A stretch of DNA of 64,000 nucleotides, taken from contig CAZGIM010000005.1 in the NCBI GenBank assembly GCA_964525995.1, forward strand, positions 165,128 to 229,127, in the 5' to 3' direction. The translations under genes and the position numbers were made by a program. Under the pieces are notes generated by a model that was not told where the DNA came from, made no database searches, and saw nothing but the letters and a program-made list of their open reading frames with translations. Shown here piece after piece: positions 54,216-63,803 of this stretch (the stretch's first letter is position 1; every line of letters begins with the position of its first letter). Origin of the DNA: CAIVAT01 sp964525995. Its GTDB lineage: Bacteria > Bacteroidota > Bacteroidia > Bacteroidales > FEN-979.

Positions 54216-55745
54216 TTAGTTTTTGATAAATCTTCCGGTTATGGTTCCCGATTCATGGGATATCCGTATCAGATGAAGGCCCGATGACAAACCTGACGCG
54301 TCGATCTGAATGGCGCTACTGCCGGAAGGCTCAACCCGGACTGTCTTGTTCAGCCGGCCTGTCAGGTCATAGATTTCGACCTGAAAAGGTTTGGCCGGAT
54401 TGATGCCGGTTGTGAGGACGAACAAATCATTCACCGGATTGGGTGACACAGAGATCGCTGAAGCCTGAACCGGTTCGGCAGTTCCTGAAGGATGGAGTTG
54501 TTTTATGATGTATTCTTTTCGTTTGGACAGAAAAGGCTTGATGCCATAGGGCGTATGTGCGTCGACCTTTTGAACGAACCCATTTTCGAAAGAGGCCACC
54601 GTATAGCCGTAATCGAGGCTCCTGAAGGTATCGGCAATGGCAGCGGGGGTTATCAGGGTTTTCAGGGAATCGATATACGGGAAAACGGAATCGGGCTCAA
54701 TGATATGTCGGGCCACGGTATCGAGATATTCTTTATACTTTTCGAAAAACTGCGGAACCGCGAGGATTTTTTCAGCCAGCGGCAGGTTGAGTTCGGGGTT
54801 AAGCCATTGAAGGCAGTTCCGGGTGGTCCAGTCAATTCCCGACCAGTCGACTCCGAAGGTGTTGTCGGGATCATAGGTGATGAATTCAAAAAGAGAATTA
54901 TCGGGGCGGTCGTAAAGATAGAAGTTGTTGCGGTTGTAACCATAGTCATCCCAATTGCCGGTTGCCACATCCAGCGCCAGGGATTTCAGGAAGCTGTTCA
55001 CATCAAGAATAGCGTCAATTTGTGCCGCGAAAACCGAGTCGGGTTCATGATTGAGGGTCGCGATGAGATCGACCAACCGGGCATAATCATCCTCCTCCTT
55101 GTTGGTTTCCAGTTCATAAACCCTGCCTCCTGTCGCGGTGCTGTTTTGCAGATCTTTATAAACCTGCTGGTTCAGTCCCAGGTAAACGAGATCGGCGGGG
55201 TAGGTGCATTTGTAGAGATTCCCTGTTTTGTCGGGGTAAACGCGGCCCAGCCACTCTTTATCCATCTCTTCGGCGTTGGTGTACAATCCGTAATAGACAT
55301 CGTTGATAAACACCTTCACGAAATTGGCGCGCCGTTCGGGCATTCCCGACTTTTTCCACAAATGGTAATAGAGTTTTTCGCGGACCATGGTCGGGTCGTT
55401 GTGTTCACCCAGCAGGTTCAGCTTTTTAACCCCCTGGTATTTGCGGCCGGAGACATACTCATTGAAGCTGATCTTGAACGATTTCTTTTTCGCGTAACGC
55501 GATGTGTTGCCTCTCAGTCTGAAGCCTGCCGATTCGAGCGTATCCCGGTGTTCCGTATCATCGAAGATAAAGCGGGCACTGAAATAATGATCGGAAAGGA
55601 CGTTGGCATAGATATAGGCCAGCGAGTCTTCGTCGATGGAAATATAGATGGAAGGCACCCTGGTTTCATCGTACAGGGTATTCTGGGCAATAGCCGGAAT
55701 GGCGCATGCGAGCAGGAATAACAACGGCTGCCAAAATCTGGTCAT
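54216..55745 (-). CDS. CotH-family protein with T9SS sorting tail
   Basis: 509 residues with a signal peptide (...ACAIPAIAQ). The CotH kinase-like domain (about 25-420) has RLRGNTS near residue 80, MVREKLYYHLWKKSGMPERR, VFINDVYYGLYTNAEE, GNWDDYGYNRNNFYLYD and FEFITYDPDNTFG. The last about 75 residues (VSPNPVNDLFVL ... GLHLIRISHESG) are a T9SS type A tail, so it should be surface-delivered. CotH homologues phosphorylate spore-coat proteins or secreted targets; the substrate here is unknown. Its stop codon coincides with the MITE target site. Confidence 0.9.
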   Translation of the reverse strand: MTRFWQPLLFLLACAIPAIAQNTLYDETRVPSIYISIDEDSLAYIYANVLSDHYFSARFIFDDTEHRDTLESAGFRLRGNTSRYAKKKSFKISFNEYVSGRKYQGVKKLNLLGEHNDPTMVREKLYYHLWKKSGMPERRANFVKVFINDVYYGLYTNAEEMDKEWLGRVYPDKTGNLYKCTYPADLVYLGLNQQVYKDLQNSTATGGRVYELETNKEEDDYARLVDLIATLNHEPDSVFAAQIDAILDVNSFLKSLALDVATGNWDDYGYNRNNFYLYDRPDNSLFEFITYDPDNTFGVDWSGIDWTTRNCLQWLNPELNLPLAEKILAVPQFFEKYKEYLDTVARHIIEPDSVFPYIDSLKTLITPAAIADTFRSLDYGYTVASFENGFVQKVDAHTPYGIKPFLSKRKEYIIKQLHPSGTAEPVQASAISVSPNPVNDLFVLTTGINPAKPFQVEIYDLTGRLNKTVRVEPSGSSAIQIDASGLSSGLHLIRISHESGTITGRFIKN

Positions 55746-55761
55746 GGGATCATCATTTTTA

Positions 55762-55791
55762 CAAAGGTACGCCGGATACGGATGGAAACAA
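55762..55791 (-). promoter_or_regulatory. Promoter of the CotH gene
   Basis: Minus strand: TTG (55791-55789), 19-base spacer, TACCTTTG (55769-55762), 16 bases before the start codon. Both boxes and spacing fit TTG-N17-23-TAnnTTTG. It lies over the left end of the Rhs remnant. Confidence 0.55.
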
Positions 55792-56086
55792 CCACATGAA
55801 TCTGCCCACGGAGATAAACTTTGGTTCCAATCACAAAATTCTGTACCTTTACGATGCCAACGGCCGCAAACTGAAAAAACAGGTGATCCATAACGCGCAA
55901 TCGCACCAGAGCGATTACTCAGGGAGTTTTCAGTATGAGGACGGGATACTTACCTTGATCCTGACTCCCGAAAGAAGGATTGTCAAACATGTAACGACCT
56001 ACGATCCGCAATACTTACTGAAGGATTACCTGGTGAATGTCCGCGTGGTGGATCCGGTTGCACAAACTGCCAATCCAAAGGCATAG
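55769..56086 (+). pseudogene. 3' fragment of an Rhs-repeat protein
   Basis: About 105 codons, in one frame, of the Rhs core and its end: HMNLPTEINF, ILYLYDANGRKLKKQVI, DYSGSFQYEDGILTLILTPE, RRIVKHVTT and YLLKDYLVNVRVV. These are the RHS-repeat segments just before the variable C-terminal toxin. The whole N-terminal shell and the toxin are missing and there is no start codon, so it is a decayed fragment of a polymorphic-toxin type gene. It overlaps the CotH promoter region. Confidence 0.7.
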
Positions 56087-56135
56087 TAGTTTATTCTCCT
56101 TACTGGCATGGAGAACCTTAAATATAATTTAAGCT

Positions 56136-56630
56136 ATGAAACAAAAACGTATCATGCTTTTCAGTTTGACAATTATTGCCATCACATTCCTCGCATGTAA
56201 TAATCCACGAATGTCTAATAAAGAAAGAATACTGCTATCGACGATAAAAGAGTTGGATTCAATACAGGGTTTTAAATCGACTCCTTTTTGTTTTGCTATT
56301 ACACATTGGAATTTCCATGATACTACCACCTACTGGATTAAAGAAATTGACGTAATCACAGCAATAAAATACGATAGCTTAAGTTTTCTATTCCTGGATT
56401 ACAGGATGCCGGTTTTTTCTGATTTCAAATTCATAAAGACTGCAAATAGTCATGATTTTGAAATGACTCTTAAACAATGTTTCCCAGGTCAGTATATCCC
56501 AGGTTGGGAGGCTGGCCCCCCACCTGAAGTTTTAGATGGGTACCTACCCAATTTTTTACTTAAGTTTCACGATGATTCCTTAGTATTTAAAGGCTCCAAT
56601 CGGGATGATTGGATTAACACACAGAATTAA
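56136..56630 (+). CDS. AT-rich lipoprotein of unknown function
   Basis: 164 residues. A lipoprotein signal (MKQKRIMLFSLTIIAITFLAC, lipid-acceptor Cys at residue 21) precedes a mostly alpha/beta acidic chain with WNFHDTTTYWIKE and a Pro/Gly-rich ending (PGWEAGPPPEVLDGYLPNF). I did not recognise a family. Codon use is clearly more AT-rich than the purine cluster, like the debris around it, consistent with foreign origin. Confidence 0.6.
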   Translation: MKQKRIMLFSLTIIAITFLACNNPRMSNKERILLSTIKELDSIQGFKSTPFCFAITHWNFHDTTTYWIKEIDVITAIKYDSLSFLFLDYRMPVFSDFKFIKTANSHDFEMTLKQCFPGQYIPGWEAGPPPEVLDGYLPNFLLKFHDDSLVFKGSNRDDWINTQN

Positions 56631-56780
56631 TGTAGAGTTGATTTATTATCATATTTGGTTCAATAACACTACTGATGTCATCCCGGTAAAAAAACATTAA
56701 TCCGGGTTCTGTCCTGATCCTGCCTTGTAAGGCAAAAATAAAGATGATTTTGAAAACAAACAATAGATAGAAAAGAGATT

Positions 56781-57335
56781 ATGAAATGGATAATATTGAC
56801 CTTAAATATTAATATGGTTCTTATTCAAACATGCGCTCAAAATGTCAATTTATACGTAATACAAAATAGTATCCACATAAAAAAGGATACCATTTATTTA
56901 TCTTTTAAAATACAAAATACTGAAACGGAGACATTGGTCTTTTATAATTTGAATGTGCCTGAAAATGGTTGTACACATTTAACTGATTCCCTTTTACAAA
57001 AAAGACAACCAAGTCTTTTGGTTGATATATTGAATGAGAACAATGAATTGCCATGTATTATAAAGGCCAGGTCAGGGCGAAAAGATCACTCGCAATATGC
57101 AATAAATGAGTACCACATTCTTAAACCAAATGAGTGTAAAGAGTACCAGATTGCTTTAGATTTATGGCCAATAAATTTGAAAAAAGGGTGCTATAAATTA
57201 CAATTAAAATATTATTCAAACAATTATTATTATAGTAGCTTCATTCAGGCGAAAAAAACAGATCCAAACTTAAATGGTAGTTCGATGTTTAAGGGTATAG
57301 TAATGTCTAACTTTGTCCCAATTACAATAGACTAG
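56781..57335 (+). CDS. AT-rich secreted protein of unknown function
   Basis: 184 residues with a signal-like start (MKWIILTLNINMVLIQTCAQ). The mature chain reads as an immunoglobulin-like beta protein (LYVIQNSIHIKKDTIYLSFK, QNTETETLVFYNL, LKPNECKEYQIAL) with few catalytic-looking residues. Not recognised. Strongly AT-rich; it sits between another AT-rich orphan and an IS3 remnant. Confidence 0.55.
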   Translation: MKWIILTLNINMVLIQTCAQNVNLYVIQNSIHIKKDTIYLSFKIQNTETETLVFYNLNVPENGCTHLTDSLLQKRQPSLLVDILNENNELPCIIKARSGRKDHSQYAINEYHILKPNECKEYQIALDLWPINLKKGCYKLQLKYYSNNYYYSSFIQAKKTDPNLNGSSMFKGIVMSNFVPITID

Positions 57336-57379
57336 GGAAACCATAAACCATTAAGCTTATCCCAATGTATGTTCATAAC

Positions 57380-58040
57380 TCAGGCAGCTCTCTGGTACTC
57401 GCTCTTAGGCGTTTGATAGGCTATCGATTGGTGCGGCCGTTCAGTGTTGTAAAACTGGCAGTAATCCTTCAGACCGTTATAAAGCTGCACACCGTCCTCA
57501 AATACAAAGATATACACACATTCATACTTGACACTTTTTCCATAGCCGTTCGATGAAGATATTATCAATAGCCCGGCCTTTGCTGTCCATGCTGATAGCG
57601 ATGGGCTTATCCCTGTTTTCCAGTAGCGAGGAATATTCGAACCCGGAGAACTGACTGCCCTGATCCGAGTTGATGATTTCAGGCTGGCCAAACATCTCGA
57701 TTGCTTCCTCAACAATCTGACGAACCCATAGCGAAGTCATCAAGTTACTTATTCCCCAGTTGAGCACGAAACGCGTATGCATGTCAAATGACCGCGCCCA
57801 GATACATAAAACCTTTACGCATTGGCACATTCGTTATGTCTATGGCCCACACTTGATTGGCATGGTCGATGACCAGAACTTTCAGCAAATACGGATAAAC
57901 AGGATTCTCTTTGTTCTTTTTGCTGGTGTTTCGCTTGCGGTAAATCGTTTGCCACCACCTTGATCAGCCGCTTAACACGCTTACGATTGACCGTATGGCC
58001 CAGCTGACACAACCAGGCAGTAACCCTTCTAATCTCTTTT
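57380..58040 (-). pseudogene. Broken IS3-family transposase (OrfB)
   Basis: Pieces of OrfB lie in three frames on the minus strand. First RRVTAWLCQLGHTVNRKRV (5' part), then in another frame DHANQVWAIDITNVPMRKG, with the first catalytic Asp, then RFVLNWGISN with SDQGSQFSGFEY (second Asp) and DNIFIERLW (Glu), and finally a third frame with YNTERPHQSIAYQTPKSEY. So the DDE triad survives but at least two frameshifts break the protein. The start of OrfB and all of OrfA are missing. A possible IS end TGTCCTAATTTTGGGG lies at about 58090. Confidence 0.8.
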
Positions 58041-58291
58041 CGGGGTTAGTTCAGTAAAATTAAGGGTTTGTTTTTACACCTTAACTCCCTGTCCTAATTT
58101 TGGGGTATATTATACTTCGCGTATCTCGTGATATGTGCTGTAATTGTAATCATTTTCAAACACTTTAAATTCCATTCCTCGCCTGATAACTACCATTTAC
58201 TCTATAGGAGCATACGTAAACTAACTGCTGCAGCAGTTTTAAAAACCCTTTAAGATTCTTGTTTTATTTTGTGAAATGAAATGTTATCATT

Positions 58292-58702
58292 ATGGGAAAA
58301 GTACAGTTAAAAAGGCTTCCTGCCTTTACGTTAATGGAATTGCTTGTGGTACTTGTGATTGTGGGTATTCTCATCCTGCTTGCCTTGCCTAATCTAATGC
58401 CTCTTATCTCAAAAGCCAAAAGTACTGAAGCGCAACTTCAACTCGAACACCTTTTTACACTCGAGAAAAATTATTTCTATCAGTATTCGAAGTATTCACA
58501 GAGCTCTGATGAAGTGGGATTCGAGCAAGAAAAACTCACAACTGCTGGTGGAAAAGCTAATTACAGGATAGACATTGTCGAATCATCTTCGACCGGGTTC
58601 AAAGCACGGGCAACTTCGGTTGTTGATTTCGATGGTGACGGTACATTTAATATCTGGGAAATTGACCAGGAGAAGAATCTTAAAGAAGTTACAAAGGATT
58701 GA
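58292..58702 (+). CDS. Type II secretion / type IV pilus pseudopilin
   Basis: 136 residues. Prepilin leader MGKVQLKRLPA, then the class III signal FTLMELLVVLVIVGI, with Glu at mature position 5. Cleavage should follow Ala11, where Gly is usual. The body has one long hydrophobic helix and a C-terminal acidic loop (DFDGDGTFNIWEIDQEKN) that resembles the calcium-binding loop of GspG-type major pseudopilins. It is the first gene of the secretion operon and overlaps the peptidase gene. Confidence 0.88.
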   Translation: MGKVQLKRLPAFTLMELLVVLVIVGILILLALPNLMPLISKAKSTEAQLQLEHLFTLEKNYFYQYSKYSQSSDEVGFEQEKLTTAGGKANYRIDIVESSSTGFKARATSVVDFDGDGTFNIWEIDQEKNLKEVTKD

Positions 58703-59223
58703 TTAATCTGGTTGTTGCCTTGGTCTTACTTGTTATCTTGGGGTGTATTGTGTTCCAGGATTTCAAGGATAGAGAAGTATCAATTTTACTTCTCGGACTG
58801 ATGTTTTTTATCATCATTTTACGATCCTATTTTTATATTGATTTCATACCTCTCATTGAAAATGCAGCTATTAATCTGCTTCTTTGTGGAGTCATGCTTT
58901 GTTGTACAAAAATCTATTTTCTGTTTCATGATAAAAGAAATAATCGAATGATTGACAAATATATAGGCAAGGGTGATCTGATTACTTTAATGATTCTATC
59001 ATTTTCTTCTTCCTGCAATAATTTTATTTTATTTCTGCTGTTGTCATTTTTACTTTCCCTCATCCACGGATTAATACTCTTATTTTTGATTAAAAAAAAG
59101 CATTTTACGATACCTCTGGCAGGATACCTGACAGCTACTTATTCATTAATGATAGCATTAGATATCTTTTCCCCTGACTTTGATTTTTATATCGATGATT
59201 GCATCCTTGTAATATTTAGCTGA
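58699..59223 (+). CDS. Minimal prepilin peptidase (A24 family, no methylase domain)
   Basis: 174 residues starting TTG, whose last bases overlap the pilin stop (TTGA). It has about five membrane helices and the two catalytic aspartates of the GXGD type: Asp21 in QDFKDREVS and Asp93 in GKGD. The N-terminal methyltransferase half of PilD is missing, as in CpaA-type enzymes. It should cleave the leader of the adjacent pseudopilin. Confidence 0.82.
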   Translation: MINLVVALVLLVILGCIVFQDFKDREVSILLLGLMFFIIILRSYFYIDFIPLIENAAINLLLCGVMLCCTKIYFLFHDKRNNRMIDKYIGKGDLITLMILSFSSSCNNFILFLLLSFLLSLIHGLILLFLIKKKHFTIPLAGYLTATYSLMIALDIFSPDFDFYIDDCILVIFS

Positions 59224-59233
59224 GCCAAAATTT

Positions 59234-60667
59234 ATGGATTTCATCCCTCTTGAAGCAAAACACCAACAATTACTATCGGCCGAACAAGCCTGGCATTATG
59301 GGATTATTCCGAAAGCATCAACGAATGACCATCTTGAATTTTTCATTGATGAAAAGCAGTCAGTTGAAAGCACCAGGGAGGAACTGGAATTGCTTTTTGG
59401 GAAGTGCATTGTCCTGATCCCATTTTCTTCACTTCTAATCAATACTACGCTGGGAAAGTACTACCGTCGAACAAATTCAGAACACAGACTCCCAAGAACA
59501 GTCAAAAATGAAGAAAATAACGATGACTTTTTATCAAAATTGATCAGTGAAGCAAAACTAATTGGCTCCAGTGATATACATATTGAGTCCTATGAAAACC
59601 GGTCCAGGATCAGGATGAGAATTGACGGGAAAATGATTGAACGTTATGAAATTGAAAAAACCGAGTACCCGGCCCTAATTAACAAGATCAAGATCAGGGC
59701 AAATCTGGATATTGCGGAGAAGAGACTTCCCCAGGACGGTCGGATTCTGTTTAATGAAGATGAAATGAAATTCGATATCCGTGTTTCAGTAATTCCTACT
59801 TTATACGGAGAAAAGATTGTTCTTCGTATCCTAAACAAGGATTCTTCCTCGATCGAAATAGAAGAACTTGGATTTTCAGATAGACAAAAACAAGATTACC
59901 TGGAAGCTGTTCGCAAAACTAGTGGGATCATTCTCATCAGTGGACCCACAGGGTCAGGGAAAACCACCACGCTTTACGCAACCCTGAGAATACTTAATAA
60001 AGAAGAATCAAATATCATTACCATTGAAGATCCAATAGAATATACTCTTACCGGTATCAACCAGGTTCAACTAAAAGAAGCGATTGGGCTAACGTTTGCT
60101 ACAGCATTACGCACATTCCTTAGGCAAGACCCTGACATAATCATGTTAGGTGAAATCAGGGACGGGGAAACAGCACAGATGGCCATCCGTGCTGCCCTTA
60201 CCGGCCATCTTGTACTTTCGACTATTCACACTAATTCTGCGTGGGGCACAATATCACGACTACTCGATATGGGTATCCCTCCTTTTCTTGTTGCAGGAAC
60301 ACTTAATCTCAGCGTATCTCAGCGACTCGTTAGGGTTTTGTGTCCATACTGCAAGAAAGCAATCCCGTTTAATCCTTCTTTATTGCCTACCGCATTTAAT
60401 AATGAATCGGTTCCTGAATTAATGTCAGTACCGGTTGGATGTTCCTACTGTTTTTATACTGGATATAAAGGAAGAAGAGCAGTTTTCGAAGTCATTCCTA
60501 TAGAAAGGGAGGTAGCAATCAAGATTAAGGAAGGCGACCTGAATGTACAGCCTTTGCTGGCCGAAAGTGGTATACAAAAGATGGCTGATACAGCTTTTGA
60601 TTTGTTTAAACAGGGATTGACTACAATGGATGAGATATACCCCATACTTCTGAATGATGAATTTTAA
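59234..60667 (+). CDS. gspE: GspE/PilB-type secretion ATPase
   Basis: 477 residues. N-terminal regulatory region, then an N2 domain with SSDIHIESYENRSRIRMRID, Walker A GPTGSGKT (237-244), Asp box ITIEDPIEY, Walker B QDPDIIMLGEIRDGETA, and the His box LVLSTIHTNSA. Tetra-Cys zinc motif CPYC ... CSYC (about 373 and 400) is present as in GspE. It powers pseudopilus or pilus assembly. Starts 10 bases after the peptidase gene and overlaps or abuts the secretin gene. Confidence 0.95.
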   Translation: MDFIPLEAKHQQLLSAEQAWHYGIIPKASTNDHLEFFIDEKQSVESTREELELLFGKCIVLIPFSSLLINTTLGKYYRRTNSEHRLPRTVKNEENNDDFLSKLISEAKLIGSSDIHIESYENRSRIRMRIDGKMIERYEIEKTEYPALINKIKIRANLDIAEKRLPQDGRILFNEDEMKFDIRVSVIPTLYGEKIVLRILNKDSSSIEIEELGFSDRQKQDYLEAVRKTSGIILISGPTGSGKTTTLYATLRILNKEESNIITIEDPIEYTLTGINQVQLKEAIGLTFATALRTFLRQDPDIIMLGEIRDGETAQMAIRAALTGHLVLSTIHTNSAWGTISRLLDMGIPPFLVAGTLNLSVSQRLVRVLCPYCKKAIPFNPSLLPTAFNNESVPELMSVPVGCSYCFYTGYKGRRAVFEVIPIEREVAIKIKEGDLNVQPLLAESGIQKMADTAFDLFKQGLTTMDEIYPILLNDEF

Positions 60668-60668
60668 A

Positions 60669-62597
60669 ATGAAATCAAAACAATTTACCAGCTTTTTATC
60701 ATTCTTTCTATGGTTTACAGGTTTATTATTGATGCTAATGCCTTTGACTTTAAAATGTCAGGACAGAATTGAAAGTATTTCCAACCAACTAAATGTTCTT
60801 TCTGTTGACGTTCCCGGACTGGACCGTGCAGTGGAACTCTCAGCATCCAAGATGCCTATCCAGGAATTTCTACGGTCAATAGCTATTGCAAACAAACTGA
60901 ATATCATCGTTGACCCTTCGTTAAATCTGACAATTACAAATAACTTCACGGATGTCACAGTAAAGGATATTCTTATATTCTTGGCAAAGTCATACGAGTT
61001 GGAGATTGCAGTATCGGGAAAAATCCTGACTGTTTCAAAATACAATGCCCCAGTTGTTGATGTTGGTCCAAAATCCATGAAAATATTGGTAGATTCAACA
61101 ACTGGTCGTATAACAATGGAATTAAAAAATGACAGTCTTTGCAATGTGATACATGCGATTACCAGCCTTACTGACAGAAATATTATTTTCACACCCGAAC
61201 TTCAGAACAGGTTGGTATCAGTTTTTGTGAAAGATGACTCTGTTAATGATGCACTGGAAAAATTAGCAATTTCCAACAACCTGGCATTTACTGCAAAAGA
61301 CGATTATTACATCATCTATGATGAGAGAAACAATCCATCCTCAAAACAAAGTCAGTCAGGTATAAACTCGACAACTAAACCGGCCTCCGTATTCGGTCCT
61401 GCGCCAGTACCCTTTCAATATCAAGTCAAATCTCTGAACGACATCAGCCTTAATGCACAAAATATCCAGGTTATCGAAATTATAAACGCAGTCTCACAAG
61501 CTGCCAGAGTAAATTATTTCGTTTATTCAGAGCTGAAAGATTTGGTAACATTGAATCTTAATCATGTTTCATATGAAGAATTTTTGGACCATGCACTCAA
61601 TGGAACGAAATGCGCGTACCGAAGTGAAAACGATATTTACCTCATTGGCGAAAGAGACCAACAGGGCCTTCGTACAACTAATGTAATAAAAATGAAATAC
61701 CGGGCTATAAATGATATCAGCAAGGTAATTCCCGACAAGATGAAAAAAGATATAACATTGCAGGAATTTCCAGATCTGAATAGCATTATTGTCAGTGGCT
61801 CGCCGTCAATTATCAATGAAATAGATTATTTCCTGCAGCAGATTGATGAGGTGGTGCCCCTTGTAATGATTGAAGTAATAATTGTCGACTTTCAGAATGG
61901 GTATACATTGTCCACCGGTATTTCTGCTGGTGTCGGCGACAAACCTGTAACCACAAAAGGTACTGTTGGCCCTGGTGTTGATATCACGCTCGGAGCATCA
62001 TCGGTGAATAGTATTATAAATAGCCTGAATGGAACAGGCTTACTTAACCTTGGCAAAGTCTCCTCCAATTTTTACCTTTCGTTGAAGTTCCTTGAAGACC
62101 AAGGAATGGTTAAGGTGCGTTCAACTCCCAAACTTGCAACGCTCAATGGTCATGAGGCAGAAATGAAAATCACAAAGACACAGTATTATCTGGAAGAAAC
62201 TTCGCAAATATTTGCCAATGCTTCGACTACCCAAACCAAGGTAAAGCAATACAAACAGGTGAATGCGGATTTTGCAGTCACGCTGACACCGAATGTATCG
62301 TCTGATAATCAAATAACATTACAAATAAAGGTTGATCAATCAGATTTCACCGGAACTAAACTTGACGCTAATGCTCCACCCGACCAGGTCACAAGAAGCT
62401 TTACCTCCCTTATCCGTGTTAAGAATGAAGAGATGATTCTTCTCGGTGGATTGGATGAAGGAAGGGTGAAGGAATCGGGAAGTGGATTTCCGGTTCTTAG
62501 CCGTATTCCTATTCTTAAATGGATTTTCTCTTCACGCGATCGAACAAAAAGCGACAGCAGGCTTAATATCTTTATAAAACCTACCATTATCTATTAA
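60669..62597 (+). CDS. gspD: Secretin (GspD/PilQ family)
   Basis: 642 residues from Met 60669, one base after the gspE stop; a Met at 60654 in an overlapping frame is possible. Signal peptide (...LLMLMPLTLKC). Two STN-like/N0-type domains (about 40-115 and 130-215), a further N domain (about 255-325) and N3-like KVIPDKMKKDITLQ, then the secretin core: VMIEVIIVDFQNGY, VKVRSTPKLATLNGHEAEMK and the C-terminal MILLGGLDEGRVK with PVLSRIPILKWIF. It forms the outer-membrane gate. No S domain was recognised. Confidence 0.93.
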   Translation: MKSKQFTSFLSFFLWFTGLLLMLMPLTLKCQDRIESISNQLNVLSVDVPGLDRAVELSASKMPIQEFLRSIAIANKLNIIVDPSLNLTITNNFTDVTVKDILIFLAKSYELEIAVSGKILTVSKYNAPVVDVGPKSMKILVDSTTGRITMELKNDSLCNVIHAITSLTDRNIIFTPELQNRLVSVFVKDDSVNDALEKLAISNNLAFTAKDDYYIIYDERNNPSSKQSQSGINSTTKPASVFGPAPVPFQYQVKSLNDISLNAQNIQVIEIINAVSQAARVNYFVYSELKDLVTLNLNHVSYEEFLDHALNGTKCAYRSENDIYLIGERDQQGLRTTNVIKMKYRAINDISKVIPDKMKKDITLQEFPDLNSIIVSGSPSIINEIDYFLQQIDEVVPLVMIEVIIVDFQNGYTLSTGISAGVGDKPVTTKGTVGPGVDITLGASSVNSIINSLNGTGLLNLGKVSSNFYLSLKFLEDQGMVKVRSTPKLATLNGHEAEMKITKTQYYLEETSQIFANASTTQTKVKQYKQVNADFAVTLTPNVSSDNQITLQIKVDQSDFTGTKLDANAPPDQVTRSFTSLIRVKNEEMILLGGLDEGRVKESGSGFPVLSRIPILKWIFSSRDRTKSDSRLNIFIKPTIIY

Positions 62598-62600
62598 ATT

Positions 62601-63803
62601 ATGATGAATGATTTGTTTGAAACAAAGATAAATTGTCTGGAAGCTTATATAAATACAGATGGTTCCTTGTTATTTAATGTAGCAGTTGTCTCTCTGCGTA
62701 AAAGGAAAATAGCACTACTTCGATACACTAATCAACCCGTTTCACTTGATGAATTAGTCCAAAATCTGGAACAAGGACACCCGTCGATTATTTTGATATC
62801 CGGGAAAGGAGTACTCATCAGACATGTTGAAACAGTTGGTGACATGGATAATGAAGAATTGTTAGAGAGAATTTTTCCTGACCTGCGAAAGGAGGAAGTA
62901 CTGTTTGAACGCATTGAGGCCTCAGACCATAGGATTCTTGTTTCGATCTGTCGCAAGAGCCTTGCGGATAAACTCATTTCTCTCTTTAAAGAAAATGGGA
63001 TACAAGTCGTAGATTGCTTTGTTGGTCCTCTGGTCCTATCAAGCATACTTCCGTTATTCGATAATAAGATTGATCAGATCCATACAAGTAGTTGCAAGAT
63101 TTCTTTAGATCATACGACGATCAGGGAAATTGAAGTAATTAATAGTCCCCGAGTGGAGGAATACAGTTTAGGAGGGATAAAAGTTAACTCATCCTGCATT
63201 CTAGCTTTTGCAGCTGGCTTCATTTACCTTTTCGTAAACCGTAAAAAATCGTGTTCCAAAATACCGGTTGTACAAGAGAATGCGGACCTGCTAAGAATTA
63301 AGAAGGGCATTTTCAAAGGCTCATTCTTTTTGTTGTTTTCTCTATTGATGATGCTCCTCATCAATTTTTTTGTTTATACAGCTTATAATGAAAAACATAT
63401 ATTGATAACAAATGCATTTTCTATAAAATCAGAAGAATCAGTAATACATGATAGTCTTGTAAAGCTTTTAAATCAAAGGGAGGATCTTTTGAATGCATCC
63501 CTCGAAAAGAGTGGTTTGAAAAGCTCCTTCTTCATTGACCGCATATTTGAATCATGCAAAGATGGTATTAAACTTAACGAGCTTACTTTTTCGCCTCTGA
63601 TATTCAAACAAGACGCTTCGACAAAACCGGAATTTAAACCCTGTACAATAGAAGCCCAGGCTATATTGCCACATAACATTCAACTCAGTGATTGGATAAA
63701 GCGCATCGAGTGCATTCCACATATTGGTTCGGCAGAATTCATGAATTACAGGCAACTCGAGGACAACACCTCCGTAGTAAAACTTATCATAAAATTAAAG
63801 TGA
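62601..63803 (+). CDS. GspL/PilM-PilN-like inner-membrane platform protein
   Basis: 400 residues. The N-terminal 215 residues look like an actin-like cytoplasmic domain (ILISGKGVLIRHVETVGDMD, KSLADKLISLFKENGIQVVD). Two hydrophobic segments (about 200-215 and 240-262; FFLLFSLLMMLLINFFVYTA) precede a periplasmic coiled and beta region similar to PilN/GspL (LKLNELTFSPLIFK). So it likely links the ATPase to the rest of the inner-membrane platform. The assignment rests on position and layout more than on a motif. Confidence 0.6.
   Translation: MMNDLFETKINCLEAYINTDGSLLFNVAVVSLRKRKIALLRYTNQPVSLDELVQNLEQGHPSIILISGKGVLIRHVETVGDMDNEELLERIFPDLRKEEVLFERIEASDHRILVSICRKSLADKLISLFKENGIQVVDCFVGPLVLSSILPLFDNKIDQIHTSSCKISLDHTTIREIEVINSPRVEEYSLGGIKVNSSCILAFAAGFIYLFVNRKKSCSKIPVVQENADLLRIKKGIFKGSFFLLFSLLMMLLINFFVYTAYNEKHILITNAFSIKSEESVIHDSLVKLLNQREDLLNASLEKSGLKSSFFIDRIFESCKDGIKLNELTFSPLIFKQDASTKPEFKPCTIEAQAILPHNIQLSDWIKRIECIPHIGSAEFMNYRQLEDNTSVVKLIIKLK

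Noticed and set aside
54492..55721. 409-codon plus-strand frame
   Set aside because: It lies opposite the CotH gene, whose signal peptide, CotH motifs and T9SS tail are unmistakable. The antisense translation has no coherent domain.
56690..56780. GCCTT...AAGGC hairpin as a terminator
   Set aside because: The stem is only 5 bp and no T run follows on the plus strand.
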